A stretch of 64,000 nt of DNA, taken from assembly GCA_030272155.1 (NCBI GenBank), contig CP126200.1:3286001-3350000 (forward strand). The letters are read 5' to 3'. The notes below the pieces were generated by a model. It had not been told where the DNA came from. It saw only the letters and a program-made list of their open reading frames with translations, and did not search any database. Numbering within the stretch: position 1 is the first letter of the stretch; each line of letters starts with the position of its first letter. Shown piece by piece: positions 8,868 through 20,551 of the stretch. A program made the translations under genes and the position numbers. Source of the DNA: Tetradesmus obliquus. Taxonomy: Eukaryota > Chlorophyta > Chlorophyceae > Sphaeropleales > Scenedesmaceae.

Positions 8868-11078
8868 AAGCAAGAACGTTACAAGGGCGGACCTAAATAA
8901 CCGTGCACTTGCTCCATAAAAAGATCCATTGAGAGAATGAGGCAACCTGTTCCGCACTCACTCCACAGGTCTCTTGTACCAAGAGACGCTGTCACACGAT
9001 CATGCAGACAGCCCCTTGCGGAGCAGCCCCGAAAGGCATCCAGGACCTGACCGAGTGCCCAGACTCCACTAAAATCACAGTCGCGCAATGACGTCCTGTG
9101 ATGTGTGACAGACCGTGACTGGCCCTTGAAACAAAAACTGTCAGCATAGTGTAACTGTTATCTATCGCTGCATGGTGACTTGCACACCTCTAAAAGCTGC
9201 ACTTTACAGGCAGCATTACGACACCTACACAAGACGCCTATTAATAGGTGACGGATTGTCGACACAGACAATCCCCACCTGACTATTCATAGACTCTCCA
9301 CTTCATGCAAAGCACATCCTGCTACTGACCGAACATACACCTATGAGATATGTGGCATTCTGTAGGAAATGACACCACCTCAGGCACACAAAGCCACACA
9401 CACACAAACTAATCCACACATGCTGCACACATCCTCGTACACTGCTACCCACACGCACGCATACATAACGTACTCTGCTACCCACTCACATGCATACATA
9501 ACGTATCCCGGCCATCAACTTAGCCTTTGCCATACTATTTTGCAACACATCACAACGAGGAACGACGGCCACTACTCCAACGAACGCATTGTACACCCCG
9601 CCCGAACCGTCAAAACAGACCACCACGCCTCGTAGACCCGTGCCCAATCCATCCCTCACATGCCAGCCGCGCTGGCCCGAACCTTGATGCGCCCATTTGC
9701 GCCCATCCTATACAGTGCTCCCCACTTCTGCTCAAAGTCAACAAGTTTGATCTCAGGCGACCTTCCCTGCAGCCATGCAAACGGTATCCCACAACCTATC
9801 CTAACATCTACTTCCACCCTATCCCACTCCCTCTGAATTTGCTGCCGCAGCTCTGCCAGAAACCTACACGCCACAGCCTTAGTAGCGTATGATGAGCTGC
9901 CCGGCTCGCCAGTTGTACCCCGTTGACTGCCCATGCTGCTGCTGTTGCTGCTGCTGTCCTCTGCATCGCTGATGCCGTGGCTCTGAGATTGAGAATTGCT
10001 GCCTGCATTGCGGCTGCCGCTGCCATCGCTGCCATCTGCACTGGCCACAATCACGCCAGCCCTGATGCTGCTGCAGCGCACCACCCAAATGGACTCCAGC
10101 AGCAGCAGACGCAGCTGCGTCCACATCTGCTGCTGCCCTGCTGGCGGGGCCCACACACTGAAGTCATCCAGCAGCAGCAGACGGCTGTTATTAACAGGGA
10201 CCACTGCTCCGGGCTGCACACGCTGCCACACCTGTTGCGCGTACCACTGCCACGCTGCTGCAGCTACAGGGCACTCCACTAACAAGTGGGTGAGGGTCTC
10301 CAGTTGCTGCGGCTGCTGGCACTGCTGTGCTGGGCAGGTAAAGTGAGCCGGCGCGTGTCTGCTGGATGCCAGCATGCGCCGTGCGCCTACCTTCACTCCT
10401 GCATGCAGAAGCCGCCAGCCAAACACTCGCAGCCGCCTCGGCAGCTGGGTGTCTTTTAGCCGCTGATAACTCGCCACCCAGCGGTGCTGCATGGCATTGG
10501 CAGCACCCATGGAGTGAGTGATCGGGTCCAGTAGATCATTGTGTGCTGGGCAGCTGATGCGCTGCTGTTGCTGCTCCTGTTGCTGCCGTTGAGCCGTGAC
10601 TACTGCTGCTGCTGTTGCCGCGCGCTGTCTTGGCAGCTCCCGCTCCCTGGACGGATCCATCCAGGACGCATGGTAAGCCGCCATCATAGCTGCGTCGCTA
10701 AACCGCTGGCTGCCACTGCTGCTGCTGCTACGATTGCCAGGCGCCTCGCTATTTTGCTGCATTTGCTGGAAGGACCGTTTCTGAGCTGCCTCCATCTCCT
10801 GCAAGCCGTCCTGTGGCGCCTCAGCACCCAGGCGGTTGCGCCACAGGCGCGGGCGCATGCCGACACCTGATAGCCATCCCTCTTTGCACTGCCGACTGCA
10901 TTGCTCCTGCAGCAGCCTGCATGTTGCCACCTTTGGCGTGAACTGCAGCAAGCTGACAGCAAACCCCATCCCCCATACACTAGGATCTACGCGAATGTCT
11001 GCCCAAGCACCCACCAGGTACCATGACGGCGTGCTTCGCGATTGCCGCTGCTGCTGCTGTTGCTGTTGCTGTCCCTGG

Positions 11079-11111
<33 letters not shown>

Positions 11112-11126
11112 TGTTGCTGTCCCTGG

Positions 11127-11159
<33 letters not shown>

Positions 11160-12334
11160 TGCTGTTGCTGCTGTCGCGGCTGCTGCTGTTGCCATGCTGC
11201 TGGCTGCTGCAGCTGCTGCTGCTGATGTTCCTGCTGTTGCTGCTGTCTTGGCTGCCGCTGTTGCCGTGCTGCTGGCTGCTGCCGCTGCTGCTGCTGCTGC
11301 TGTCGCTGCTGCCGCTGCTGTTGTTGCCGCTGAAATGCAGGGTGCGGCACTGCTGTTACATCTACCACACAACATGGCGCCCATTGGAGGGCTGCTGTGT
11401 CCATTGGGACAGCTATCGTGGCCTTCAAGCTGCCGTCCTGCTGCACTTTGTAGCACTTGGTGGTGCCATCTTGCTGCAACTGTTGTGCCCACTGCTGCAG
11501 CGTATCGGTCTGCCATGCACCTGTGCTGCCGTCCCGCAGAGTGCGCAGCCATGCCGGCGGCAGCACTATGCCATCTTGCTGCGGCTGTCCAGTTAGCTGC
11601 TGCTGCACCTGCCCCAGTGTGGTGCCTGCGCCGTGGCGCAGCTGAGCAGGGAGGGTGCCGGCTGCTGCCAACATCTGCCCATCTGAGCTGCTGCCCACGC
11701 TGTGGTTCCCCACTAGCAGCTCAAGCTGGATCTGCTGGCGGGTCATGGCGCTGTGCTCCACGTGCCTGTGAATGCCCACGCTTTGCAGCGCCTCTACGTA
11801 TGCTGATAGGCGCAGCGGCAGCCTGCCGCCCCTGGCGGCAGCCTGCAGCGGCCCCCTGATCGCTGCACTAACGCTGCCTCCCCTAGTCCTGGCAGTGCAT
11901 GGCGCAGGTTGGCCCGCATGAAGGCCTTCCATGGGGCTCGCCGCGGCGACAGCAATGCTGCTGCTGTGCGTGCCTGCATTGCTGTGGCGTGCGCCCTGAC
12001 ATCAACCTGCCTCATTCCGCCCATGCTGAAAGGCAGGCTGGCCACTGCTGCCGGAGGGCTTTCATTCCACTGCCGGATGTTGGCTTCTCGAGCGCAGCCC
12101 TGCTCTGTCACAAACCCTAAGAGGCGGCGGTGCATCCTGGCCATGATATCTGCTGGGACTGGCACGAACTGCGCATGATAGGTGATGCAAGATGCCATCA
12201 TCTGCTGCGCAACTGCGCAGCGCCCCAAATAGCTGAGATTCTGCCGTGCCCACTGCCGCGCCCGGTATGTGATGGTTTGCAGGCGCTGCGTGTACAGCGC
12301 TGCTGCATGCAGCTCTGCGCCTGCTGCTGACAGC
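8837..12334 (-). mobile_element. LINE copy B, more strongly 5'-truncated
   Basis: This element is nearly identical to copy A (shift 7451 over the 3' half), with an A-tail at T8837-8866. Similarity stops at 12334, matching position 4908 of copy A, so copy B lacks the whole reverse-transcriptase core. The left junction falls in GCTGCACTTT, the word used by the minimal insertion in units 1 and 2. The right flank (CCTGGCCTCTGG) shows no matching duplication, so the right junction may be a later rearrangement. Confidence 0.88.
9656..12334 (-). pseudogene. Frameshifted C-terminal part of LINE ORF2
   Basis: Two frames join near 11855. There copy A has 7 nt between CAGCGG and GATCGCTGCAC while copy B has 6, a 1-nt deletion that splits the ORF. 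The Gln-rich linker is 24 nt (8 codons) shorter than in copy A. The zinc knuckle is intact. With no catalytic box and a frameshift, it cannot encode an active enzyme. Confidence 0.88.
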
Positions 12335-13263
12335 GCCTGGCCTCTGGCGCAAGGGCGCAGGCAGTCTGCCAGCACCTGGCAGCATCCACCGTCTGTGCTG
12401 CTGCCCATGTTGTGATTGTTTTTGGCCCACGCTGTGAACGCCCCCAGCAGCTGCCAGTTGATCTGCTGGCAGTGCATGAGCAAAGAAAGCTCTGTCTGCC
12501 TTCTGCAAACGGCAGCAGAACAAACAACTCTCCTGAGTATGCTGTGAGTAAGTGCTTGCATTCCTACATGAAGGGGACAATGCTTATGATATGATACCAA
12601 AATGTGGCAACAAAAGCAGATGTGATGCTGGAACAGCAATGTGCGCTGGCTGGCTAGCTGCAAATTATTAGCAGCATCAGCTGGCTGGCTAGCAGCAAGT
12701 TCACACTCTTACTCGAAAAAGAAACACGCACCGCCCACCACATTGTGGCAGCTGACGCCTGATGTGCTGTCTGGTGCTAGCCAGCAGCAGCTGTCACTGC
12801 AAGACTAGCAGCCCTTGTGGTCCCTGCCCCTGGGTCCTGGTGGCAGCTGGTGTGTGAGGGCCGGCTGGCACCTGGTAAAGGCAACAACAGACAACACAGC
12901 AGCAGCGGCGGCAGCAGGTGTTGACCAACGCAGGTAGTGTTTGTCGACATCTGCCTGGCAGGGGCAGAACAGTGGCTGCTGCTGCGGCGGCGGCGGCTGT
13001 TGCCGCTATCAATAGGTTGCACCTGGCTCATTTGAATAATATAAGTTGTATTGTCACCGTGTGTCCAGTCAGCAAGACAACTACCGAAGCCTGTAAACTG
13101 TAGTTTAGCCTTGCACTGCCTCACCTGAGTGTTGACCTGCAGCTCAGCGCAGTGCTGTGTGCCACCACACGACCAGCCACCTCGTCAGCGCCCAGCATGC
13201 GCTAGCCTAGGAGCCAATGTCAGCTCAAGCTGGAAACGGCTCACGCGCGCACAGGCAGCAGCC
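12335..13263. other. Boundary between repeat array and genic DNA
   Basis: No gene is supported. At about 12335-12490 the minus-strand translation (QQINWQLLG..., then NHNMGSSTDGG) weakly resembles a segment of the LINE ORF (QQIQLELLVG..., then NHSVGSSSDGQ). It may be an older, diverged LINE fragment. Around 12645-12700 the word CTGGCTGGCTAGC occurs twice. The remainder, with CAG clusters at 12895-13005, would hold the 3' UTR of the minus-strand TTLL gene. Confidence 0.45.
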
Positions 13264-14169
13264 TCACACGTCATGTGCAGCCTCCAGCTCGGCCGCAGCG
13301 GCCTGGTAGCTGCTGCTGCTGCCCAGCCAGGCCTGCAGCGCTGCGTCCTGCTGCTCCCAGGGGATGCTGGTGCCGGGGTGGCTGGCCTCGCAGGGGAACA
13401 GGTGCATCAGGGGCAGCAGCCCGCCCCGGGCCTCCAACTCAGCAGCCACGTCAGACACGCCCACGGGCCGAGCCATGGCGCCCTGCAGCAGCAGACACAC
13501 ATACATAGGCAGGCAGACGTAGGCAGGCAGCAGTGCCAGGCAGCATCCTTCGTCCAGCAAACAGACCGGCAAGATCATTTTGAACTCCAGCAACTTTGCA
13601 GATGGTTTGCTGAGACTACCAAAAATGGCACAGCAGCGGCAAGTGTGCCACCCACATCCAGCAGCAGCTGCCACCTCCCCCAGTCAGTGGGCGTCCGCTG
13701 GCCATTGCTGGGCAGAGGTGCGGCTTTTGCACCCGTTTGCACCACAGTCCGCCCCTGTCACCCCACCTCGTCAAACATGTGCTGCTGGATGCGCAGTAGC
13801 GTGAAGGTGTCCCGCACGAAGTCCCACTTCTGCGCCTGGATGAGCTGCTGCGTGGCGGGCTCCTCGTGGGCCACCTTCATGGAGGGCGTGGCGTTGGCCT
13901 CCATCAGCCAGGGCTGCAGCGCAGCATCCACCAGGAAGTCCAGCCCAAAGTACTGGAAGGTCTGCCTGCAGCGGGGATGAGGCAGCAGCAGCAGGAGATG
14001 CGCTGCAAGGTGAGCAAACCAGCAGCTGGAGGGCACAGAAAAGTCAGCGCTAAGCTTTGGAGAGGGCGGTCACACAGCTGCAAGAGCATCCACCTTTGGG
14101 CTGTGGGTTTCGTCCACCTGCATCATGCAGGCCACAGCAGCACGGCCCTTGCAAGCTTGTTGGCGCTTT

Positions 14170-14206
<37 letters not shown>

Positions 14207-16565
14207 CCCCCCCCCTCCCCCCACCTTGGGCGCAGGTCCATGGCCGCCTGCACCTCCTGGATGCGCCGCAGCGCTGACGCAAACACCAGCGCGGTCGCAC
14301 GCGCCATCTGCATCCACAGCGGCTGCAGCAAGCAGCAGAGGCATATTGGGAGGACACACAGCAGTCAGGGCAAGAGTTCCCATGCCTGATTATTAGCAAG
14401 ATGTGCTGCTGCGCTGCCTCAACTGTAGGGCAGTGCTGTGGTCCACGATATGGCTGTGCATGCAGTTTAGCTGCGAGCAATGTGATCACTGCTGTTGGCG
14501 CGTGCCCACCTTCCAAGCAGAGGCGCCCAGGTGCTGCGCCAGCTGCTGCAGCGACCACACATCACCGTTCTCATTCTGTGCGTAGTTGGTGATGTGGCCG
14601 GCGCCAAAGGAGCCGCCACTGAAGTCTGCACAGCAGCAGGACAGTGAACAAGCTTTGAAAGTAGCAGTGAGAAGTTGGATGCAACAGCAGACATGTGACT
14701 AGCGCAGCACACACCAGACATGCAGACGGCCACCCCCACGTAGCAGTCCGCGGGCCCCAGAGTTTTGCCAACAGCCGTCGCAGGCGCCGGCACAGGCCGC
14801 CCTGCTGCTGTTGCTGCCGGCGCGCCGCACCTGCGGGTCTGTAGGCGTCGCTGCTGAACAGTGCCAGCCCGTTGCGGTGCAGGTACACCCGCAGCGGCGA
14901 CACGCCCGGCACCGCCACCCACAGCCGCACGCCAAACTTGCGCCCGTTGATGAGCAGCGGGTCGTTGATGTACTGCTGTGCCAGGTACCAGCGGTACAGC
15001 GTGATGCCCTCCAGGCCGGGCCGTGTGGTGGTCTCAAAGCAGGCCTGGAAGGCGGCTGCGGTGGGCACCAGGCGCAGGCCCGTGCCGCGCTGCTTGTTGT
15101 TCTTGAGCATCCACAGCCCCGTGTCCTGCAGCAGCGCAGGCAGAGGCTGGCCTTGTCAGCTGTGCGGGAGTGATGTTTGGTGCTGTTTTTTTAGTGTTGA
15201 GGCGTAGCAGCAGCGCTGCTGCTTTGTGCAGTGAGCTTGCTGTTGTGGCTTGTGTCTACAACTGTCACAGGCTTGGCTGCCAGCTTGCAGGTGTGACAGG
15301 CATACAGGCACGTTCAGCATGCGCTGAATTGTTCAAAAACGCCTGCTGGATGCAGCAGCGCTGTGCAGCTGTCCGGGTCCTGCCACGCAGCCTCTGTCGC
15401 TGCCATCCACCACCCACTACCAACCACACTACCAACCACATTCTCAACCACATTCTCAACCACACTGGCGGGCGCTCATGTGCCGAGGTGTGCCGGGTGC
15501 CCACCTGCTCCGGCTGTGCCGCCACCCACCACGCTACCAAAGGCACCCGTGTTCATGTGCCTGGCACCAAACTAGCTGACAACAGGCGTGTGCACACGGC
15601 CCCCACCTGCTGCGGGTGTGCGTGCAGCCATGCCTCCCATGCGTCCAGCTCCTCGGGCAGCTTGAAGGTGCGCGGCACCAGCCTGAAGGCGGTGTCAGGG
15701 CCGTAGGCGTTGAGCAGGCTGCGCACCAGGCTGGTCTTGCGGCTGATGCACAGGCAGCCCGGCACGATGCTCACCACCTGGTGCGGCCGCAGCACCTGCG
15801 GGGCATAACCAGAGGCGCAGAAGCGATAATGTCATGTTGCTGGGTAAGGAGGTAGCTGTGGCTGGGTGTATTGCTTGCCCAGGTGCCACGCTGCTCCTGC
15901 TGTGCACTGGATGACATGCGCAGGGAGTGCAGCATCCAGCTGATGGCGGCGATGCTACAGTATCTGAGCTGTCACCACCATTGTCTACTCCTTGAACACA
16001 AGCGTCCCCTTGGGCACAAGCATTCACAGGAGCGGCTGTGACGCTGAGCAGCAGCCGGTGAGCACCTAACTCATCCAGTTGCGCTGGTGACAGATCAACA
16101 TCAACAGCTTGCGCTCCAGTTGTTGTACCAGATTCTTACTAATCTTAAGGAGAACATGGCTGCTGCTTCTGCCGCTGCTGCTGCCGCCCACTGCGCTATC
16201 CTGCGGTGACGTCCCTCCTGCCAGCCTGCTGCTGCCCAGCAGCACCCCTGCAGCACCCTGCAGCAGCTGCTGCTGGCCCTCACGCTCCCGTGGCGCACCT
16301 CCGCCGCCAGCATGGCCTTGGCTGTGATGCTCAGCAGCAGCTCCCATCTGTCCATGTGCATGTAGCCGTAGTCGCGGATCTTCTGCCTAGCAGCGGTCAC
16401 AGGGTCCAGCTTGGGCGGCCCGCCTGTCTTGACCCCGCCCAGGGCCACCAGGGCAGCCTCAGGCAGTGCGGCGCTCTCAGGGCTGGAGAAGGCCTGGTAG
16501 TCGATCCAGTAGCGGAAGCGTGCGGGGTGGCTGGGCGGCCACGGCACCGCTGCTGCTGCTGCCAT
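13264..16565 (-). CDS. Tubulin tyrosine ligase-like (TTLL) family protein
   Basis: Family members are ATP-grasp ligases that add amino acids (Tyr, Glu or Gly) to tubulin tails. Eight exons join in phase: 16565-16299, 15795-15607, 15125-14831, 14801-14715, 14625-14510, 14322-14225, 13965-13767 and 13482-13264 (about 489 residues). Family marks are WMLKNN and GTGLRLVP (exon 3), the core YINDPLLINGRKFGVRLW, HITNYAQNENGDVW (compare HLTNYSVQ), and the C-terminal FQYFGLDFLVD...WLMEANATPSM, where the Glu-x-Asn binds Mg-ATP in the family. The substrate class cannot be told from sequence. The Met at 16565 follows a possible acceptor, so an upstream exon is possible. The gene is divergent from TAD3. 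Confidence 0.85.
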
Positions 16566-17206
16566 GCCTGCAGGACAGCATGGCGGGCAGGCATGTCATC
16601 GCCTGTGCATGACTGCTGCCGCTACGCACAGGTGTTGCCTTGCAGGTCAGCCTTTCATCTTAGTCGGCATTGCTGCTAAATCATATGATGGCATCAGTGC
16701 TGCAAGCCCTCACCAGCCAGGGCCTCCCTCAAGGAGCTGCCTCTGCTGCTGCAGCCTGGCATGCCACCCAGCCTGCTGGTGATGAGCCTGATCAGCGCAT
16801 CCCTGCGCTGCTGCTGCTGCCTGCTGGACCTGCTGCTGCGGGAGTTATCATTAAGCGCGTTGCTAGAGCTATTGCTACAGGACACTGCGCGGCACACGAT
16901 CTTGCAGTCAGCCTGTGCTGCTGCTTCTGCTCCAGCTGCTGCTGCTGCTGTTCTTGTTGGCCTGGGTGTCGACATCGTGTCTGTTGAAACCACCAGCTCA
17001 TCGATATCTGCTTTTACATTCAGCAGATGCTTGTGGTCAACGGCTATGCATGCAGTGAGGAGTGGCACTTCGATGGTGTGATAACAGTGACATGCCGTTG
17101 TTGCTTTCAGGATTACGGCCGTGCAAGAAGACGAGCACGTATGCTGCTGCGACTGCAAAGTGTATTTCAAATGCTCCTGAAACTTTCTTCGTAGTCGCTT
17201 GACCAA
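16566..17206. other. Divergent intergenic region, TTLL / TAD3
   Basis: This holds the 5' flanks of both genes. Several CTG runs (16740-16760, 16805-16840, 16915-16950) lie here. Open frames exist in both strands but none has a recognisable domain. A further 5' TTLL exon could hide here. Confidence 0.5.
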
Positions 17207-18153
17207 ATGGCTTTCGAAGTAGCCAGACTCATCTCTGGTAGAGCTGCTCCAAGTCTGACATTGGTTGAGGCATACGTTGCGTTAGTGCAGGCCAAATATG
17301 TCGGGCAGCTGATGAAGCATCTATCATCAGAACTGCCTCTGGGGCCGCTGCAGCACCTCAAGCGTGTCAGGCCGCACCAGCAACAGAGTCAGCGGCAGCA
17401 GCAGCAGCTGCAGCTGCAGCAGGGTGGTGTGGAGGTGCTGCTGTGCCTGAAGCAAGGCCTTCAGGAGCTTGAGCAGCAGCAGCAGCAACACCATGCTAAC
17501 GGACCTGCTCAAGATGCAGCAGGAGCAACCACTGAGCAGCAGCAGCAGCAGCAAGCAGCAGACCCACAGGCGCTTGCGCAGCTGCCGCCCAGCACCGCGC
17601 GCGCGCTGGCTGCCGCCTCTGCGCAGCTGCTGGTGGCGCGTGTGCCGCTGCACCAGCCCGACACCAGGCAGCAGTGGGCGGAGTGGAGCCAGCTGTGGCC
17701 CATGCCCTGGCGGGTGCCCTCAGGGGCCGATGAGCAAGATGGCGCACCAGCCACTGCAGCGGAGCAGGCCTACTTTGAGCAGCACATGGCTAAAGCGCTG
17801 GCAGGGTCAGCAGCAGCCGGGGGCAGGAATGTGGCCGTCATTGTGGACCCAAGGAGTAACACTGTGCTGGCGCAGGCGGTGGACTGCAGCAGCAGGCACC
17901 CGCTGGACCATGCAGCGATGGTGGCTGTGGAGGTGGTTGCAGCGCGTGACAGGCAGCTGTGGCCCTTCAACGGCTTTGCGCACCTGGGCCGCCATGCTGA
18001 CGCACCTGATGACGCAGGCGATGTCGCAGTCGCGCCACACCACCATGCACGCTGTGACAGCACTGCTGGCGAGGATGCTGCCAGGCCACCCAAGAAGCAC
18101 AAGGCAGCAGCAGCAGGCGCCAGCAGCAGCCGACACCAACAGGGGCTCGAGCC

Positions 18154-18185
<32 letters not shown>

Positions 18186-18592
18186 TGCTGCTGCAGGAAA
18201 GGCAGCAGAATGGCGCGCCTGCAGCAGGCACCAGCAACGGCACAGGGCAGGCAGGCCCAGCAGGCAGCAGCAGCAGCAGCAGCGATGCGCCAGGCTTTGA
18301 CTGGTCGGCCAAGCCCTACCTGTGCACGGGCTATGACGCCTTCCTTGCTGCTGAGCCCTGCACCATGTGCGCAATGGCGCTGCTGCACTCGCGCCTGGCG
18401 CGCGTGGTGTACTGCAAGCAGTCGCGCAGCCACGGCGCGCTAGGCGGCCGCTACCGGCTGCATGAGCAGAAGACGCTCAACCACCACTACAAGGTGTACC
18501 ACCTGCCACTGCGGCAGCAGCAGGAGGAGGGAGTTGCAGAGCAGCAGCAGCAGCAACAGCAGCAAGGGCAGGCGCAAGGGCAAGGGCAATAG
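17207..18592 (+). CDS. TAD3: tRNA adenosine-34 deaminase, non-catalytic subunit (ADAT3/TAD3)
   Basis: This is the partner of TAD2 in the enzyme that converts A34 to inosine in tRNA anticodons. It is a single exon of 461 codons. The N-terminal region matches the ADAT3 leader (VEAYVALVQAKYVGQLMKHL, then PLGPLQHLKRV). The deaminase domain is in the C-terminal half. The zinc His is in LDHAAMVAVE (about residue 233), where the catalytic Glu of the usual HAE is Ala, the expected loss in ADAT3. The other zinc ligands are in EPCTMCAMAL (about 382). SHGALGGRYRLH and LNHHYKVYHL are characteristic of this subunit. Gln/Ser-rich inserts (about 85-125 and 290-360) fit the CAG-rich genome. The C-terminal Gln-rich tail ends at TAG 18590-18592. 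Confidence 0.92.
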
Positions 18593-19765
18593 CACAGCAG
18601 ATACCTGCTTGGGAGCAGTGCCGTTGGCACAGCTTGCGGCGTTGCCACCTGCCTGTGGAATGCCGTCACTGGACACTGCAATGCGATAGGGTTGGGCGGT
18701 TGTGCGCTGCATTGCACTGGTGCTGAGATAGGCACTACAGCAAACTCTCTCACCACGACAGATTGTTGGCTAACGTTGGCTAGCTCTGTAGAGGGTGATT
18801 GGGTTTGTGAAGGGCAACTAGATTGGATGCAATGCTTACAATATTCGACGAAATCTTGGTTTGAGGCACTGTGCTGTGATCTTGTATTGCATGCAAACGC
18901 TGCCTTCTTGATGATGGCGATGCTGCGTTCAAGGCCAGCCAATGCTTATTGAGGGCTGTCAGCATGGACAGGCGCGGTGCTGATGCCAATATTGCTATGT
19001 GTAACCACTAGGCAGCACTGCTGCATCATGGCATGATGCTGATGACACGGCAAGGCAGTACACACTAGTCGGAGCCCTCGAGGACAAAAGCGGTTACCAT
19101 GCATCCAAGCGTCAAGCTACCTGCCAGCTGCCATAGACACTGCTAGCCTGTGCACCGCCAGCCCATGTCGTGCGCGTGCCTCAACGGCTGTGGTACTACC
19201 GCAGACTAGTAGTCTGCAGTGGGCCGGCAAGCAGCAACCACTGCAACACAGTGCGCAAGGAGCACAAGCTCAACCTGCCCCCACTTGGCACGTCAGACTC
19301 CACACCACAGACAAGGATACTGCGTGGTGTAAGCTGCAAGCCAAGCCAATGTTTCCTAACTCAGGTTGCCGTTGGATATCATCACCATGTCGCCGTCAAT
19401 ACTACACAGCAAAAATGTCAAGCACAGGCATCAGGCAAACGGTACTGCAGGGCCCAATGCCCCTGACCCGCCTTGCAGCAGCAATCCATGGGCAGCATGC
19501 TGTGCTGCTTGGCAGCCCAGCAGATGAAGCGGGCTGCCCCTCGCACCCCACATGACATAATGCTGCTCAACAAGCAAGCCACCACACCATCTGCCCAAGC
19601 AGCTCTGCATCATGGGGCATGAACGCTCAGCATGCAGGCACTGGTAAGACCTACACAAACAAACCAGCAATCAATATCGGCAAGTAAAAACAGTGTGACG
19701 CGGCCTGATACAGCAACAACAGTATGCTGCCAGCGGCCACCAGCAGCGCTGCGCCAGGCTGCGCG
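18593..19765. other. Convergent intergenic region, TAD3 / coiled-coil gene
   Basis: Both 3' UTRs fall here. A TGTAA motif on the plus strand (19000-19004), about 410 nt after the TAD3 stop, may be its poly(A) signal. I see no further gene. Confidence 0.5.
19000..19004 (+). terminator. Possible TAD3 poly(A) signal (TGTAA)
   Basis: TGTAA is the common chlorophyte polyadenylation signal. This one lies downstream of TAD3 in the correct strand. It is a 5-base motif, so chance occurrence is quite possible. Confidence 0.3.
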
Positions 19766-20512
19766 TCACTGCTTGCCCGCCTCCTGCTGCTGCAGCAGCT
19801 GGTCGCACATGGTCATCAGCTCCTGATTCTCCGACTCCTTGGCCGCCAGCTTGGCCTCGGCCTGCGGCAGCAGGGGCAAGCAGACAGCAGCAGCAGCAGC
19901 AGCGAGATGAGCAGCGGGCAGCGAGTACAAGCAGCAGTAGCACGAGCAGCAGCACACAGTCAACACAACAGACAACACCAGAGATAGACACATCAGGAGT
20001 ACCAGGTGCAGTGTTGCATTCACATAAGGGAACTCACCGTTGCACCAGCACAGGCATAGCCGTGCATTGCATGCAGCAGGCGGCTCACCTCCTTGAGTGC
20101 CGCCGACTTGTGCATGTACTTCTGCTTGAGGTGCTGGTACTTCTCGCGATCCGCCAGCAGCTGTTGCCGCTCCGCCATGACCTGCTGCTGCTGCGCCACC
20201 ATCTGCTGCACCTTGGCCGCCTCGTCAGCAGCCTGCAGGCAGGCAGCCCAGCAGCGCCGTCAGCAATATGAAGCATGCTGCATGGCTGGCAGCGCACAGG
20301 CTGCATGTACTTGCAGCTTTCTATTGATTGCCCACGTTCGCGCATATCAGATTGCAACCACAGTGGACCGCACAAACCAGGCTGCAGCGCTGCCCTGCGC
20401 ACCTTCTGCCTGTAGTGCTCCTTGGTGGTGTCTGCCGCGATGACCTGGCCCATCATCTTCTCCACCTTGGCCTGGAACTCAGCCTGCATGCGGCCAGCCT
20501 CAGCAAGGTCCT

Positions 20513-20551
<39 letters not shown>

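Noticed and set aside
13129-13980. 283-codon plus-strand frame
   Set aside because: It lies antisense across two well-supported TTLL exons and their intron. Composition is biased and no motif is seen.
14176-14225. Frameshift in the CTG/poly-C stretch of TTLL
   Set aside because: The stretch is intronic, just after the donor of the exon ending at 14225, so it does not affect the frame.
17207-18592. TAD3 as an inactivated deaminase pseudogene because the HAE Glu is Ala
   Set aside because: Loss of this Glu is a normal property of the ADAT3 subunit, and the frame is intact for 461 codons.
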